DNA from: DATKLL01 sp035542475
GTDB taxonomy: Bacteria; Desulfobacterota; Syntrophia; Syntrophales; UBA2185
Direction: 5' to 3'
NCBI GenBank assembly: GCA_035542475.1
Contig: DATKLL010000182.1
Coordinates: 1 to 64,000, forward strand
DNA: 64,000 nucleotides
Below the pieces are notes generated by a model. That model saw only the letters and a program-made list of their open reading frames with translations. It was not told where the DNA came from and did not search any database. Below are positions 26,338 through 33,721 of this stretch, piece after piece. Position numbers and translations under genes: made by a program. Numbering within the stretch: position 1 is the first letter of the stretch; each line of letters starts with the position of its first letter.

Positions 26338-27464
26338 ACTTTATCGAACCGATACTTGAAGTAAAAAATCTTAAGGTCAGGAGAGGAGGGGTATCTGTCC
26401 TGGATATTTCCGACATTCAAGTTCCGGAAGGGAGGGTACTATGTCTTATCGGTCCGAACGGTGCAGGAAAATCAACACTGCTTTTGGCATTATCCCGCCT
26501 ATTGAAATCGATTAATGGTGAAATTAATTTCCGTGGGGAAAAGATCGACTCCAATAATACCACAGCTGCTTATCGAAGGCATATTGCGATGGTATTCCAG
26601 GAACCGCTTCTCTTTGACACAACGGTTTTTGAGAATGTCGCATCTGGTTTGAAAATCAGGGGGATAAGACATGATGAGATCAGGCGCACCGTAGAAAAAT
26701 ATCTGGTGCGATTCGGCATCAGTCATCTTGCCGATCGTTCCGCCCGGAAGCTTTCCGGCGGGGAGGCACAGCGAACGAGCCTTGCCAGGGCCTTTGCCAT
26801 ACAGCCTGAGATCATTTTCCTTGATGAGCCGTTTTCATCCCTCGATCCACCTACCCGTGAATCATTAATGGAAGACCTGGAGCGCATTCTACGCGAGACG
26901 AAAACGACAACTGTCATGGCTACCCACGACCAGATGGAGGCGCTGAGGTTGTCGGATCAGATTGCCGTGATGAATGAAGGGAAAATCGTGCAGATCGGGT
27001 CACCGGCCGAGGTGATGAACAACCCGGTTGATGAATTCGTCGCTTCCTTTGTGGGAATGGAAACAGTCCTGGCAGGCCGTGTCACAAAAACTTATGATGG
27101 TACATTTATCACGTCCGTATCGGGCCGGGATGTTGAAGCAGTGGGAAATGTAAATGTGGGGGAAGAAGTCGTCTGCTTCATCCGTCCCGAGAATGTTACG
27201 CTTTCAAAAGGCGCTTCCGGTGATATGACCAGTGCAAGAAATGTATTCCCGGGAATGATCGTAAAAATTACCCCTATGGGGCTCTTCCATAAGATTCACA
27301 TTGATTGCGGATTTCCACTCATTGCCTATGTAACCAGCCAGTCCTTGGAAAACTTATCGCTCCGTGCTGGGAATGAGATAATTGCGTCCTTTAAGGCAAC
27401 CGCCGTTCATGTGGTACGGAAGGAAAAATTGTTATTGAGAAAATGGTACAAAATGATACTTTAA
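26334..27464 (+). CDS. tupC: Tungstate ABC transporter ATP-binding protein
   Basis: The 376-residue protein has a complete ABC ATPase: Walker A GPNGAGKSTLLLALSRL, Q-loop MVFQEPLLFD, signature LSGGEAQRTSLARAFA, Walker B IIFLDEPFSSLDPPTRE and the switch ATHDQMEAL. The C-terminal 120 residues form a TOBE-type oxyanion regulatory domain (FIRPENVTLSKGA, PMGLFHKIHIDCGFPLIAYV), as in molybdate and tungstate importers. It energises uptake with TupB and may sense cytosolic oxyanion through TOBE. Confidence 0.92.
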   Translation: MNFIEPILEVKNLKVRRGGVSVLDISDIQVPEGRVLCLIGPNGAGKSTLLLALSRLLKSINGEINFRGEKIDSNNTTAAYRRHIAMVFQEPLLFDTTVFENVASGLKIRGIRHDEIRRTVEKYLVRFGISHLADRSARKLSGGEAQRTSLARAFAIQPEIIFLDEPFSSLDPPTRESLMEDLERILRETKTTTVMATHDQMEALRLSDQIAVMNEGKIVQIGSPAEVMNNPVDEFVASFVGMETVLAGRVTKTYDGTFITSVSGRDVEAVGNVNVGEEVVCFIRPENVTLSKGASGDMTSARNVFPGMIVKITPMGLFHKIHIDCGFPLIAYVTSQSLENLSLRAGNEIIASFKATAVHVVRKEKLLLRKWYKMIL

Positions 27465-27471
27465 TTGACAT

Positions 27472-28191
27472 ATGCGAGCTTATATAGGTTTTGATGATAC
27501 AGATAGTCATGATTCGGAATTTGGCACAGGTAAGATAGCCCGACGTTTTGAGAAAATCCTGCCGGAGGGATGTTGTATGTGGGGTGTTGTCCGTCAGCAG
27601 CTCTTGTTTGATGAACGGATTCCTTATACATCACACAACAGCTCAGCCTGTGTTGTTGTTGATTTTCCGGATGCTTCACTTAAGAACGATCTGCTTTCCA
27701 GAGCTGTAAATCATATCGAGCATGAATCGGCTCCAGGAAGCGATCCGGGTCTTTGCTTCGCCTGTGAAGGCGACTCTGCTTTAATCAAATTGATTTCCTT
27801 CGGGCATCTGTGTGCTACACAGATCATGACGCAGAAAGCAGCGCTTCAGGCTGCATCCGGCGTCCACCTCTCCGGCCATGGCGGTTCCAATGATGGTATA
27901 ATCGGGGCTGCGGCCGCAGTGGGGCTGACTGCATCCGGCTGGAGCGGGCGATTTATTGAGTTTGCGGGGTTGAGAAGCTTCCCCGATATGGTCACGGTTT
28001 CAGAGCTTGAGCAACGTGGGATCAGAATAGTATCCCTGGACAGGGATGCCATGATTCCACATCCGGAAGATATGGTATATACGAAAGGGTGGCTGCGTCC
28101 CCGGCTCTGGGGTCAGATGCCCATACTGCCTGTGTTAAACCGGGGAAAAAATATGTGGGAAACTATTGGTGAAAAAAGAAAGAAGTCGTAA
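27472..28191 (+). CDS. TiaS-like domain protein (archaeal tRNA-Ile2 agmatinylcytidine synthetase homologue)
   Basis: The 239-residue protein begins MRAYIGFDDTDSHDSEFGTG, the hallmark N-terminal motif of archaeal TiaS, and continues with HLSGHGGSNDGIIGAAAAVG, another TiaS core motif with the Gly-rich loop. The OB-fold and zinc-ribbon domains that bind tRNA in TiaS are missing, because TiaS is about 420 residues. Bacteria use TilS for the same tRNA, so a tRNA role is doubtful. It starts 8 bases after tupC and lies directly upstream of a small basic protein and the metal-storage gene, so a role in tungsten or molybdenum handling, perhaps nucleotide-linked, is plausible but unproved. Confidence 0.7.
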   Translation: MRAYIGFDDTDSHDSEFGTGKIARRFEKILPEGCCMWGVVRQQLLFDERIPYTSHNSSACVVVDFPDASLKNDLLSRAVNHIEHESAPGSDPGLCFACEGDSALIKLISFGHLCATQIMTQKAALQAASGVHLSGHGGSNDGIIGAAAAVGLTASGWSGRFIEFAGLRSFPDMVTVSELEQRGIRIVSLDRDAMIPHPEDMVYTKGWLRPRLWGQMPILPVLNRGKNMWETIGEKRKKS

Positions 28192-28426
28192 AAAGAGGAG
28201 GTACCGATATGCCGGGGAAGATTTTTTACAGGGAAGCCGGAAGGTAGGTGAGGGCGAAAAGAAACCGCGCTTTAAACTTGTTGCCGTTGCCGGTGTAGAC
28301 ATGAAGGTTTATGGTAAGCACCTGCGCAAAAGTGAGCTTGAGCAGATTGCAGAAACGGTCGGTGCTGAGCTGGTACTCCTCCATGGCGGCAAGGGCAGAG
28401 ACGAAGACGTAGAAGTTGACGATTAG
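28166..28426 (+). CDS. Small basic/acidic protein, probable frameshift near its start
   Basis: The main frame codes for 86 residues from a GTG at 28166 and overlaps the TiaS-like gene. The well-formed part is GEGEKKPRFKLVAVAGVDMK through HLRKSELEQIAETVGAELVL, a compact alpha-beta domain. Its GTG start has no ribosome site. By contrast GAGGAGGTACCGAT precedes an ATG at 28209 in another frame that reads MPGKIFYREAGR then stops. Joining that start to the main frame by a one-base shift near 28240-28246 gives a natural 73-residue protein. Either the gene is broken, the assembly has an indel, or translation shifts frame. Function is unknown; the position suggests a partner of the storage protein. 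Confidence 0.55.
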   Translation: MVKKERSRKKRRYRYAGEDFLQGSRKVGEGEKKPRFKLVAVAGVDMKVYGKHLRKSELEQIAETVGAELVLLHGGKGRDEDVEVDD

Positions 28427-28447
28427 ATCGTTTTAAAGAGGTTTGAC

Positions 28448-29278
28448 ATGGCGCTGATACGCGAACGTGATGGTAGACGACTGCATGTAAAAAGCAAACT
28501 GATGGGAGAGAGCCTCATAAGCAAATCATTCATTAAGAATTTTAAGGTAGCACCGCAACAGCGGCTTTTTCCGGATGTGAATGTCGTAAAAATCGGCGGT
28601 CAATCCATCTGTGATCGCGGGATAAAAGCCCTTCCTGGTATTATAAAGGAAATCGTAGCGAACAAAAATAAGCATAAAATATTCATTACGACGGGTGGCG
28701 GAACCCGCAGCAGACATATCTATGCTATAGGCCTTGAACTTGGTATGCCTACAGGCATCATTGCAAAATTTGGAAGCTCTGTTTCGGAACAGAACGCACT
28801 TCTCGTTTCAACACTTCTTTCGCAGTGGGGCGGCATCAAGATCGGCCATGATGATGTCATTAAGCTACCCATGTATTTTGCTCAGGATTGCATACCGGTC
28901 CTGCACGGCATGCCCCCCTATGATTACTTTGCTATTCCTTCAGCGGGGTGGCGGGTGCCTATTCACAGAACGGACGTAGGGACTGTTATATTAGCGGATT
29001 TGATCGGGGCAAAAAGCTGTATTTTTGTTAAGGATGAGAAAGGTCTCTATACGAGTGATCCGAAGAAGAATAGCAATGTTCAGTTTATCCCGGAAATAAG
29101 CGCTTCTGAACTCTTAGCCAGGGATTTGGACGACCTCATCATCGAGCGTCCCTGTCTGGAGATCCTCAAGAGCAGTGAAGTCATAGATAAGATCCAGATT
29201 ATAAATGGTCTTGAGAAGGGGAACCTGACAAAAGCGCTGAAGGGCAAGCCGGTAGGAACAATCATTTACAAAAAATGA
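28448..29278 (+). CDS. Molybdenum/tungsten storage protein subunit (MosA/MosB family, amino-acid-kinase fold)
   Basis: The 276-residue protein matches the storage-protein subunits of Azotobacter over most of its length: VVKIGGQSICDRGIKALPGI, FITTGGGTRSRHIYAIGLEL, AKFGSSVSEQNALLVSTLLS, HGMPPYDYFAIPSAGW, RTDVGTVILADLIG, CIFVKDEKGLYTSDPKK and IINGLEKGNLTKALKGKPVG. In the known protein an alpha3beta3 cage binds ATP and packs polyoxomolybdate or tungstate. Only one subunit gene is present here. It ends the tup module, so it probably stores the tungstate or molybdate imported by TupABC. The wider UMP-kinase family is an alternative, but the H-G-M-P-P-Y and GTRSRH motifs fit the storage family. Confidence 0.85.
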   Translation: MALIRERDGRRLHVKSKLMGESLISKSFIKNFKVAPQQRLFPDVNVVKIGGQSICDRGIKALPGIIKEIVANKNKHKIFITTGGGTRSRHIYAIGLELGMPTGIIAKFGSSVSEQNALLVSTLLSQWGGIKIGHDDVIKLPMYFAQDCIPVLHGMPPYDYFAIPSAGWRVPIHRTDVGTVILADLIGAKSCIFVKDEKGLYTSDPKKNSNVQFIPEISASELLARDLDDLIIERPCLEILKSSEVIDKIQIINGLEKGNLTKALKGKPVGTIIYKK

Positions 29279-29323
29279 CGAAGCTTTCCGTATGTGGGTA
29301 CGGAGATGTCTTTGTCTGTCGGA

Positions 29324-29518
29324 TCATTCCTTCGTCTTTACCTTGACAAGGATGCTTCTGCAGCATTCAACATTCTTGATTTCGAATCGGTCAGGCCTCT
29401 CTATAATGTTATACTGGCCGTTGGATTCAATCTCCAGGATTTCCTTTGTCAAGCTTCCCTCTTTGGGAATAAACATCGTCCTCCCGATGGGAATTGCACC
29501 TTCCTTCAATAAAGCCAT
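29324..29518 (-). CDS. Small 64-residue protein of unknown function
   Basis: The frame starts at an ATG preceded by GAAGGAGGAGTTTATT, an excellent ribosome site, and codes for a charged, beta-rich protein (IPIGRTMFIPKEGSLTKEIL, RFEIKNVECCRSILVKVKT). No family is recognised. It lies on the minus strand, convergent with the storage-protein gene, and is the last gene of the minus-strand array that follows the integron integrase. Overlapping plus-strand frames are shadows. It could be a cassette gene or a resident gene at the array's end. Confidence 0.6.
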   Translation of the reverse strand: MALLKEGAIPIGRTMFIPKEGSLTKEILEIESNGQYNIIERPDRFEIKNVECCRSILVKVKTKE

Positions 29519-29595
29519 AATAAACTCCTCCTTCTAAATTTCTGGTTCAATTCGCCGGCAGGTCCAGCGTCGCTACGCGCAACAAGAGGCATTCC

Positions 29596-30054
29596 TTACT
29601 GACACAGTTTCTCCATAAAGACAAGCTCAACCTGTGGTGACAAGCGATCGGTGCGGGATATTTGATAACCGAGCCTCTCGTACAAACGGATATTGTCAAT
29701 ACTCTTCACGCCGGTGAACAGTTCAAAGCGTTTTGCCGATGGAAACTCCGCTTCAATCGCCGACATCAGCCTCATGCCTACTCCCCTGCGCCGGTATTCC
29801 GGGCGCACGATCAGGCGGCCGATGTGGCAGGTGCCGCCACGTAATGACGCCCTCACCGAGCCGATCAGTCTTCCTGAATCACATGCCTTGAGGAAGGTCA
29901 TTTCGCCAAATTCTTTTTCGATTTCTTTCAGGGTCTGTGTCAGGGGCGGAATGGACCAGTCAGCATACAGAAGGGCCTCACTTTGATAAGCCAATTTCTG
30001 AAGTTCAAGAATCTCCGCCGCATCTGTCACGCCGGCACGCGATATCTGGTTCAT
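29596..30054 (-). CDS. GNAT-family N-acetyltransferase
   Basis: The 152-residue protein has the GNAT fold. The acetyl-CoA motif A is GRLIVRPEYRRRGVGMRLMS (R-x-x-G-x-G/A at the end), preceded by a strand RLIGSVRASLRGGTCHIG and followed by KRFELFTGVKSIDNIRLYER (motif B). It would acetylate an amine of unknown identity. AGGAAAA lies 7 bases before its ATG. It is part of the minus-strand array of unrelated genes downstream of the integron integrase. Confidence 0.88.
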   Translation of the reverse strand: MNQISRAGVTDAAEILELQKLAYQSEALLYADWSIPPLTQTLKEIEKEFGEMTFLKACDSGRLIGSVRASLRGGTCHIGRLIVRPEYRRRGVGMRLMSAIEAEFPSAKRFELFTGVKSIDNIRLYERLGYQISRTDRLSPQVELVFMEKLCQ

Positions 30055-30111
30055 CTCATTTTCCTGGTGAATTGGGAATACGTCATGCAGTGCTGCACAT
30101 ATAATGATCGG

Positions 30112-30300
30112 TCAGGCCGCGAGTGAAAAACGTCTTCTATATATGAATCCGGCGCCCAATATAAAAATTAACCATCCCAACAAAAGCATAGTACTTGGCC
30201 ATAATTCGTAATTCGACGGGTCCAGAAGGCTGGCCCGAAGGTTAACCATGTGCAGACCAAACCAGAACAGTGACTGCGGCACAGAGATCAAGCTGCATAC
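30112..30300 (-). pseudogene. C-terminal remnant of a membrane permease-like protein
   Basis: This minus-strand frame of 62 codons opens after a stop codon at 30301-30303 and reads SLFWFGLHMVNLRASLLDP, then TMLLLGWLIFILGAGFIY and an RRRFSLAA tail. That pattern, with a final hydrophobic helix followed by positive residues, is typical of the last helix of ABC-2-type permeases. There is no proper start or upstream body, so it is a truncated leftover. It sits between the GNAT and AlkD-like genes, where a recombination product would be expected. Confidence 0.45.
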
Positions 30301-30353
30301 TCAATAGCTGGATTTCAGCAAACAGCTTTATCAGGCCCCTCAAAAATCCGCAA

Positions 30354-31058
30354 TTAAATTTCTCCTTGCAGATACTGTTTCCTCAATTTCTCGGGAAATT
30401 TTTCAATAGCATACCTGAGCATAGTCCGCGGCATTGCCCTGTAATGCGCCTTCAAAAATTCTTCTTCAATATGGTGATCGCGTTTGCCTATTTCACGAAG
30501 CATCCAACCGACGGCTTTATGGATCAGGTCCTCTGGGTCGTTGAGCAGTATCTCCGCGATACGCAATGTTTCGGCAAATTCTCCATTCTTTATGAAATGG
30601 AACGTTGCCATGATGGAAATTCTTCTGTCCCAAAGCAATTTGGATACGGCTAAATCATGGAGGGCAGACTTGCTCCGGTATTTCAAATAGGAACCTACGA
30701 TATGTTCTGCTGAGGCATCCACCAGGTCCCAGTTATTTATAAACTGCGTGCTCTTCAGGTATAGGTTGAAGATTCGCTCTTGCAAGGAATCACTCCCTCG
30801 TTTGTAGGCATCGATCAAAATGAATAGTGCAAGCAGCCTTGCCTCGTGGATGGTAGAATGAAGTAATTTGATTGTTTCTATTAAGGTGAGAGCCTGGTAT
30901 TCTTTGGCCAGCTTTCTAATCTCCGGAACACGAAGCCCGACAAATATATCTCCGTGACCGTATTCACCTTGGCCCGTTTTGAAAAATCTTTGCGCTACTT
31001 GTGCTTTTTCTTTATTTCCCAGTGCCTGCAGCCTACTGCATATATCAGAAGCTCTCAA
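30354..31058 (-). CDS. DNA alkylation repair protein (AlkD-like HEAT fold)
   Basis: The 234-residue helical protein matches the AlkD family: QRFFKTGQGEYGHGDIFVGL and VPEIRKLAKEY at the N terminus, FINNWDLVDASAEHIVGSYL with the conserved N-x-W-D-L-V-D motif, and HKAVGWMLREIGKRDHHIEE and MPRTMLRYAIEKFPE near the C terminus. AlkD enzymes excise N3- and N7-alkylpurines with a HEAT-like scaffold. The aspartate of the W-D-L-V-D motif is present. A core-site-like GTTAGAT (minus strand, 31116-31122) lies 58 bases before the start, as expected of a gene-cassette boundary. Confidence 0.88.
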   Translation of the reverse strand: MRASDICSRLQALGNKEKAQVAQRFFKTGQGEYGHGDIFVGLRVPEIRKLAKEYQALTLIETIKLLHSTIHEARLLALFILIDAYKRGSDSLQERIFNLYLKSTQFINNWDLVDASAEHIVGSYLKYRSKSALHDLAVSKLLWDRRISIMATFHFIKNGEFAETLRIAEILLNDPEDLIHKAVGWMLREIGKRDHHIEEEFLKAHYRAMPRTMLRYAIEKFPEKLRKQYLQGEI

Positions 31059-31179
31059 AAGGATTGTCTCCCCGAATCATCATGTCTGCTTGTCTGATCA
31101 GTTATGGATAACATAACTATGATCTAACGACGGCTTTAAAAATGAATCAAAAATTTATAACATGTAACAAAAAACTAAA

Positions 31180-31647
31180 TTAGAATTTTAATGGCCCATC
31201 AGACAACTCTAATGTTCCCTTAACCAGAGACGTCATATCCTGGGGTCTCCTTATGGTTTGGCAAAGAAGCTCTTTCACACCTCTCTGGAATTCATTCTTG
31301 TCTATTGGCTTGTGCGTACCCATAACAATTTTTAAATCCGGATATTCTCTGCTGATGACTTTTTCATACTGTTTTATAAAAGGGCAGAGAGCGGTCATAC
31401 AAAAGGAGAAATGAAGAGCATCAATTCTGAAATCAGCAAGAGCGCGAACTCTTTTCAGGATTTTTTCTGGGGCTGCGACAGTCGGGCATCCGGCGCAGTT
31501 TATAATGCCGATCAAATCTATCGGTTCATCTTTTGGATATGTATTGAAGAACCCTCCCCGCTTTCTCATATCTCCCAAACATACAACTGAACCACAGTTA
31601 CTTTCCTGTGTGGAATTGGAACATGTAAGAATGCCTATGCGTGCCAT
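31180..31647 (-). CDS. CGGC-domain protein (putative metal-binding)
   Basis: From the ATG at 31647, which has AGGAGGG upstream (CAAAGGAGGGTAAAATG), the product is 155 residues; the longer frame to 31719 overlaps the attC-like site and is rejected. It starts MARIGILTCSNSTQESNCGS and contains NCAGCPTVAAPEKILKRV and FCMTALCPFIKQYE, the conserved Cys pattern of the CGGC family. Cys residues at the ends of strands suggest a metal or Fe-S site. Function unknown. It is one of the single genes in the integron array. Confidence 0.8.
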   Translation of the reverse strand: MARIGILTCSNSTQESNCGSVVCLGDMRKRGGFFNTYPKDEPIDLIGIINCAGCPTVAAPEKILKRVRALADFRIDALHFSFCMTALCPFIKQYEKVISREYPDLKIVMGTHKPIDKNEFQRGVKELLCQTIRRPQDMTSLVKGTLELSDGPLKF

Positions 31648-31710
31648 TTTACCCTCCTTTGTTTTTAATTGATATTGCGTCGATCGGGCATCAAAATATT
31701 TTGTATTGAC

Positions 31711-31773
31711 ACATAACACAAAGTTGACCGGATGTCAGTTTTATCAATGATCCGGTGAAGCGACTTGTTAGAT
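31711..31773 (-). repeat. attC-like integron recombination site
   Basis: Read on the minus strand, the 63-bp site starts ATCTAACAAGTCGCTTC, with the R' core ATCTAAC matching RYYYAAC, and ends CAACTTTGTGTTATGT, with the R'' core GTTATGT close to GTTRRRY. Inside, ACCGGAT and ATCCGGT form a 7-bp stem, AAGT pairs with ACTT, and AAC with GTT, giving the bulged hairpin of an attC. It lies 50 bases after the methyltransferase stop and 64 bases before the CGGC-gene start, exactly where a cassette boundary should be. Confidence 0.6.
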
Positions 31774-31822
31774 GGTCATTGTGGACACCGGCTGCAATGT
31801 CCCCCTCGCATGGGAGCACGAT

Positions 31823-32446
31823 CTATTGCCGCAATGACACCATAACTACCTCGCGGCAGTTTCGCCAGAACACGGAAGAATGGTCCACACTGATCGGCAA
31901 TCCGGATTCCTGGAGCAGGCCGTGGATGCCGCCAGCGCCAAGGAAAGCCTTGAAGTCCGGGTTGTGATCGCGCCCGAATGTTCTTTCCACTATTCGAATG
32001 CCAATCCCGCCGAGGTTCTTCGGGAGAGGAGCAACAGAGTCGATGATGATGCCCTTTTTGGCTACGCGTAGCGCTTCTTTGAGGACGCGGATCTGCTGCA
32101 GCCTGGGCAGCTCATGCATCACCATCAGCATCGTGGCGCAGTCAAAGGAATGGTCTCTGAAGGCGTCCAAATCAGTGGCATCTTCATGGACGAACACCAC
32201 GTCCTTAAAGGGATTGGATTTTCGAGCGAACTCTATCATGCGCAGCGACAAGTCAAGACCGACCACGCGGCAGTGCTTCTGCTCTCTGAGCGCGATGCAG
32301 AGTTGACCGGTGCCGCAGGCTATGTCCAGCACCGATGATCCTTCGGTGATAAGGTCAATGGCTGCTTGACGGACCTCGGCTAGAGCAGGATCCAAGAGTT
32401 TGTGGTAGATCAACCCATAATAGAACGAGCTTTTGTCTATAGGCAT
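31823..32446 (-). CDS. SAM-dependent class I methyltransferase
   Basis: From the ATG at 32446 (GAGGGAGG 8 bases upstream) the protein has 207 residues; the frame is open 21 bases further to 32467. Motif I is SSVLDIACGTGQLCIALREQ, followed by VVGLDLSLRMIEFARKSN (motif II Asp), VFVHEDATDLDAF and a C-terminal half ending VFWRNCREVVMVSLRQ. A Rossmann methyltransferase, with substrate unknown. It is followed 50 bases downstream by the attC-like site, and so is a likely cassette gene. Confidence 0.85.
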   Translation of the reverse strand: MPIDKSSFYYGLIYHKLLDPALAEVRQAAIDLITEGSSVLDIACGTGQLCIALREQKHCRVVGLDLSLRMIEFARKSNPFKDVVFVHEDATDLDAFRDHSFDCATMLMVMHELPRLQQIRVLKEALRVAKKGIIIDSVAPLPKNLGGIGIRIVERTFGRDHNPDFKAFLGAGGIHGLLQESGLPISVDHSSVFWRNCREVVMVSLRQ

Positions 32447-32484
32447 AACAAAACCTCCCTCATGCATGCAGGCTAACGCGGTCT

Positions 32485-33573
32485 TTAGCGTTTTGCCATT
32501 ATCCAGTACGGGTCTTTGAAGATTCCCTTCAGTGTATTCAAACTTGTCTGACCTAATGTGTGATCCTGTCCTGAAAGTACTCCGGTAATATTGTCATAGT
32601 AAATAGCCGCCTTAATTGACGGGAAATTCTTTTTCATGCTTTGGAATGCATCTGCCAGCCACGATGGCTGGTTCCGCCCGGGAGTCCTCCCGAACTCAGA
32701 TACCATGCATGGCTTTTGCGGGTGGTTGATGGTCAGTTGTTCATAGGTCTTCGACATCAAATCTCTGAACATGGTAGTTTCGGTTATGTTACGGTTTTTC
32801 AAATTGGCGAAGACATTGAACCCTACCCAATCGACATATTTGTCCCCGGGGAAATAGATTTCAGGATCATCAGTGTAGTCTTCATATTGTGCCGTACAAA
32901 ATGCCTCCCAGACCCAGGTGGCGTATCGGTTTGTCCCCATGTCTTCAAATATTTGCCAGATGTGCCTTACAGCATGGACTGTATCGGGTTTTCGGCTCCA
33001 CGACCACCAATCGGCATTAGGTTCGACCATCGTTGTAAAGAAAAAGCCTCCATGTCGCTCGCCGAACCCGGCAGCATCCGCAGCGAGTTTTTTTATGTAA
33101 TTATCACAACTGCCGTTTACCACATCATCAGGTTTAAAACTCGGTCTCCATCGTTCGCGGCCGGGCATGATACTTATGTATGGTATGATACCATTTTCCG
33201 CGATTGCTCTCGCTTCTTCCATTGGAAAACCGAGGCTAAGGAAACTCCAGAAGGCAATAATAGCCGGGTTCACACCAAAAGCATCCCTGTAATGATCAAT
33301 GGTAGTCGATACTCCTTTTCCTAAGACCTTTCTGTCCCAATTTTGTTGTTTATAAAAACCCACATAACATCCCTCTTTAGGGGGATATATTTTATAGTCG
33401 GCCTTACCTTTTATTGGCAGTATCTGACGTTTCAATGGCTCTCTTGCAGCGCATCCGTCAATAATCCCTAAGCCGGCTGCGGCAGCCATCAACCCAAACG
33501 CTGACCCCAAGAATTCCCTTCTGCTAATGCCTTTAGCAATTAGAAGGTCTGTTCGATCATCCTTATGAACCAT
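32485..33573 (-). CDS. Exported glycoside-hydrolase-like TIM-barrel lipoprotein
   Basis: The 362-residue protein carries a Tat-type signal (SRREFLGSAFGLMAAAAG) that ends in a lipobox-like IIDGCAA, so it may be a membrane-anchored lipoprotein outside the cytoplasm. The body resembles GH26-type (mannanase-like) TIM barrels: IIAFWSFLSLGFP, MVEPNADWWSW with a likely acid/base Glu, and KPCMVSEFGRTPGRN with a likely nucleophile Glu. Substrate is unknown. It is larger than most cassette genes. Near its stop, AACGC-N8-GCGTT with flanking GGC/GCC forms a small attC-like hairpin (32473-32500). Confidence 0.72.
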   Translation of the reverse strand: MVHKDDRTDLLIAKGISRREFLGSAFGLMAAAAGLGIIDGCAAREPLKRQILPIKGKADYKIYPPKEGCYVGFYKQQNWDRKVLGKGVSTTIDHYRDAFGVNPAIIAFWSFLSLGFPMEEARAIAENGIIPYISIMPGRERWRPSFKPDDVVNGSCDNYIKKLAADAAGFGERHGGFFFTTMVEPNADWWSWSRKPDTVHAVRHIWQIFEDMGTNRYATWVWEAFCTAQYEDYTDDPEIYFPGDKYVDWVGFNVFANLKNRNITETTMFRDLMSKTYEQLTINHPQKPCMVSEFGRTPGRNQPSWLADAFQSMKKNFPSIKAAIYYDNITGVLSGQDHTLGQTSLNTLKGIFKDPYWIMAKR

Positions 33574-33721
33574 ATCAAGGTACTTAGGCGATTCTTAAAA
33601 AATTTTTCATTTATAATTTTTGACGAAACTATTCTGCTCTCTGATGGAGCTTCCGGCGATCTGCTGCATGGCTCGATTGTACGACTTGTCAGTGGCTGAA
33701 GAGCTAAGGACATTGATAACA

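Noticed and set aside
30270..30653. 127-codon plus-strand frame across the AlkD-like gene end
   Set aside because: Overlaps the AlkD-like gene and the permease remnant in antisense; no ribosome site.
31648..31719. Longer start for the CGGC-domain protein at 31719
   Set aside because: The extra 24 residues overlap the attC-like site, and the AGGAGGG site clearly marks the ATG at 31647.
33660..33700. Possible attC half-site TGACAAGTCGTAC (minus strand) between the glycoside hydrolase and methyltransferase
   Set aside because: It resembles the arm of the better site but has TGAC in place of TAAC and no right half could be found.
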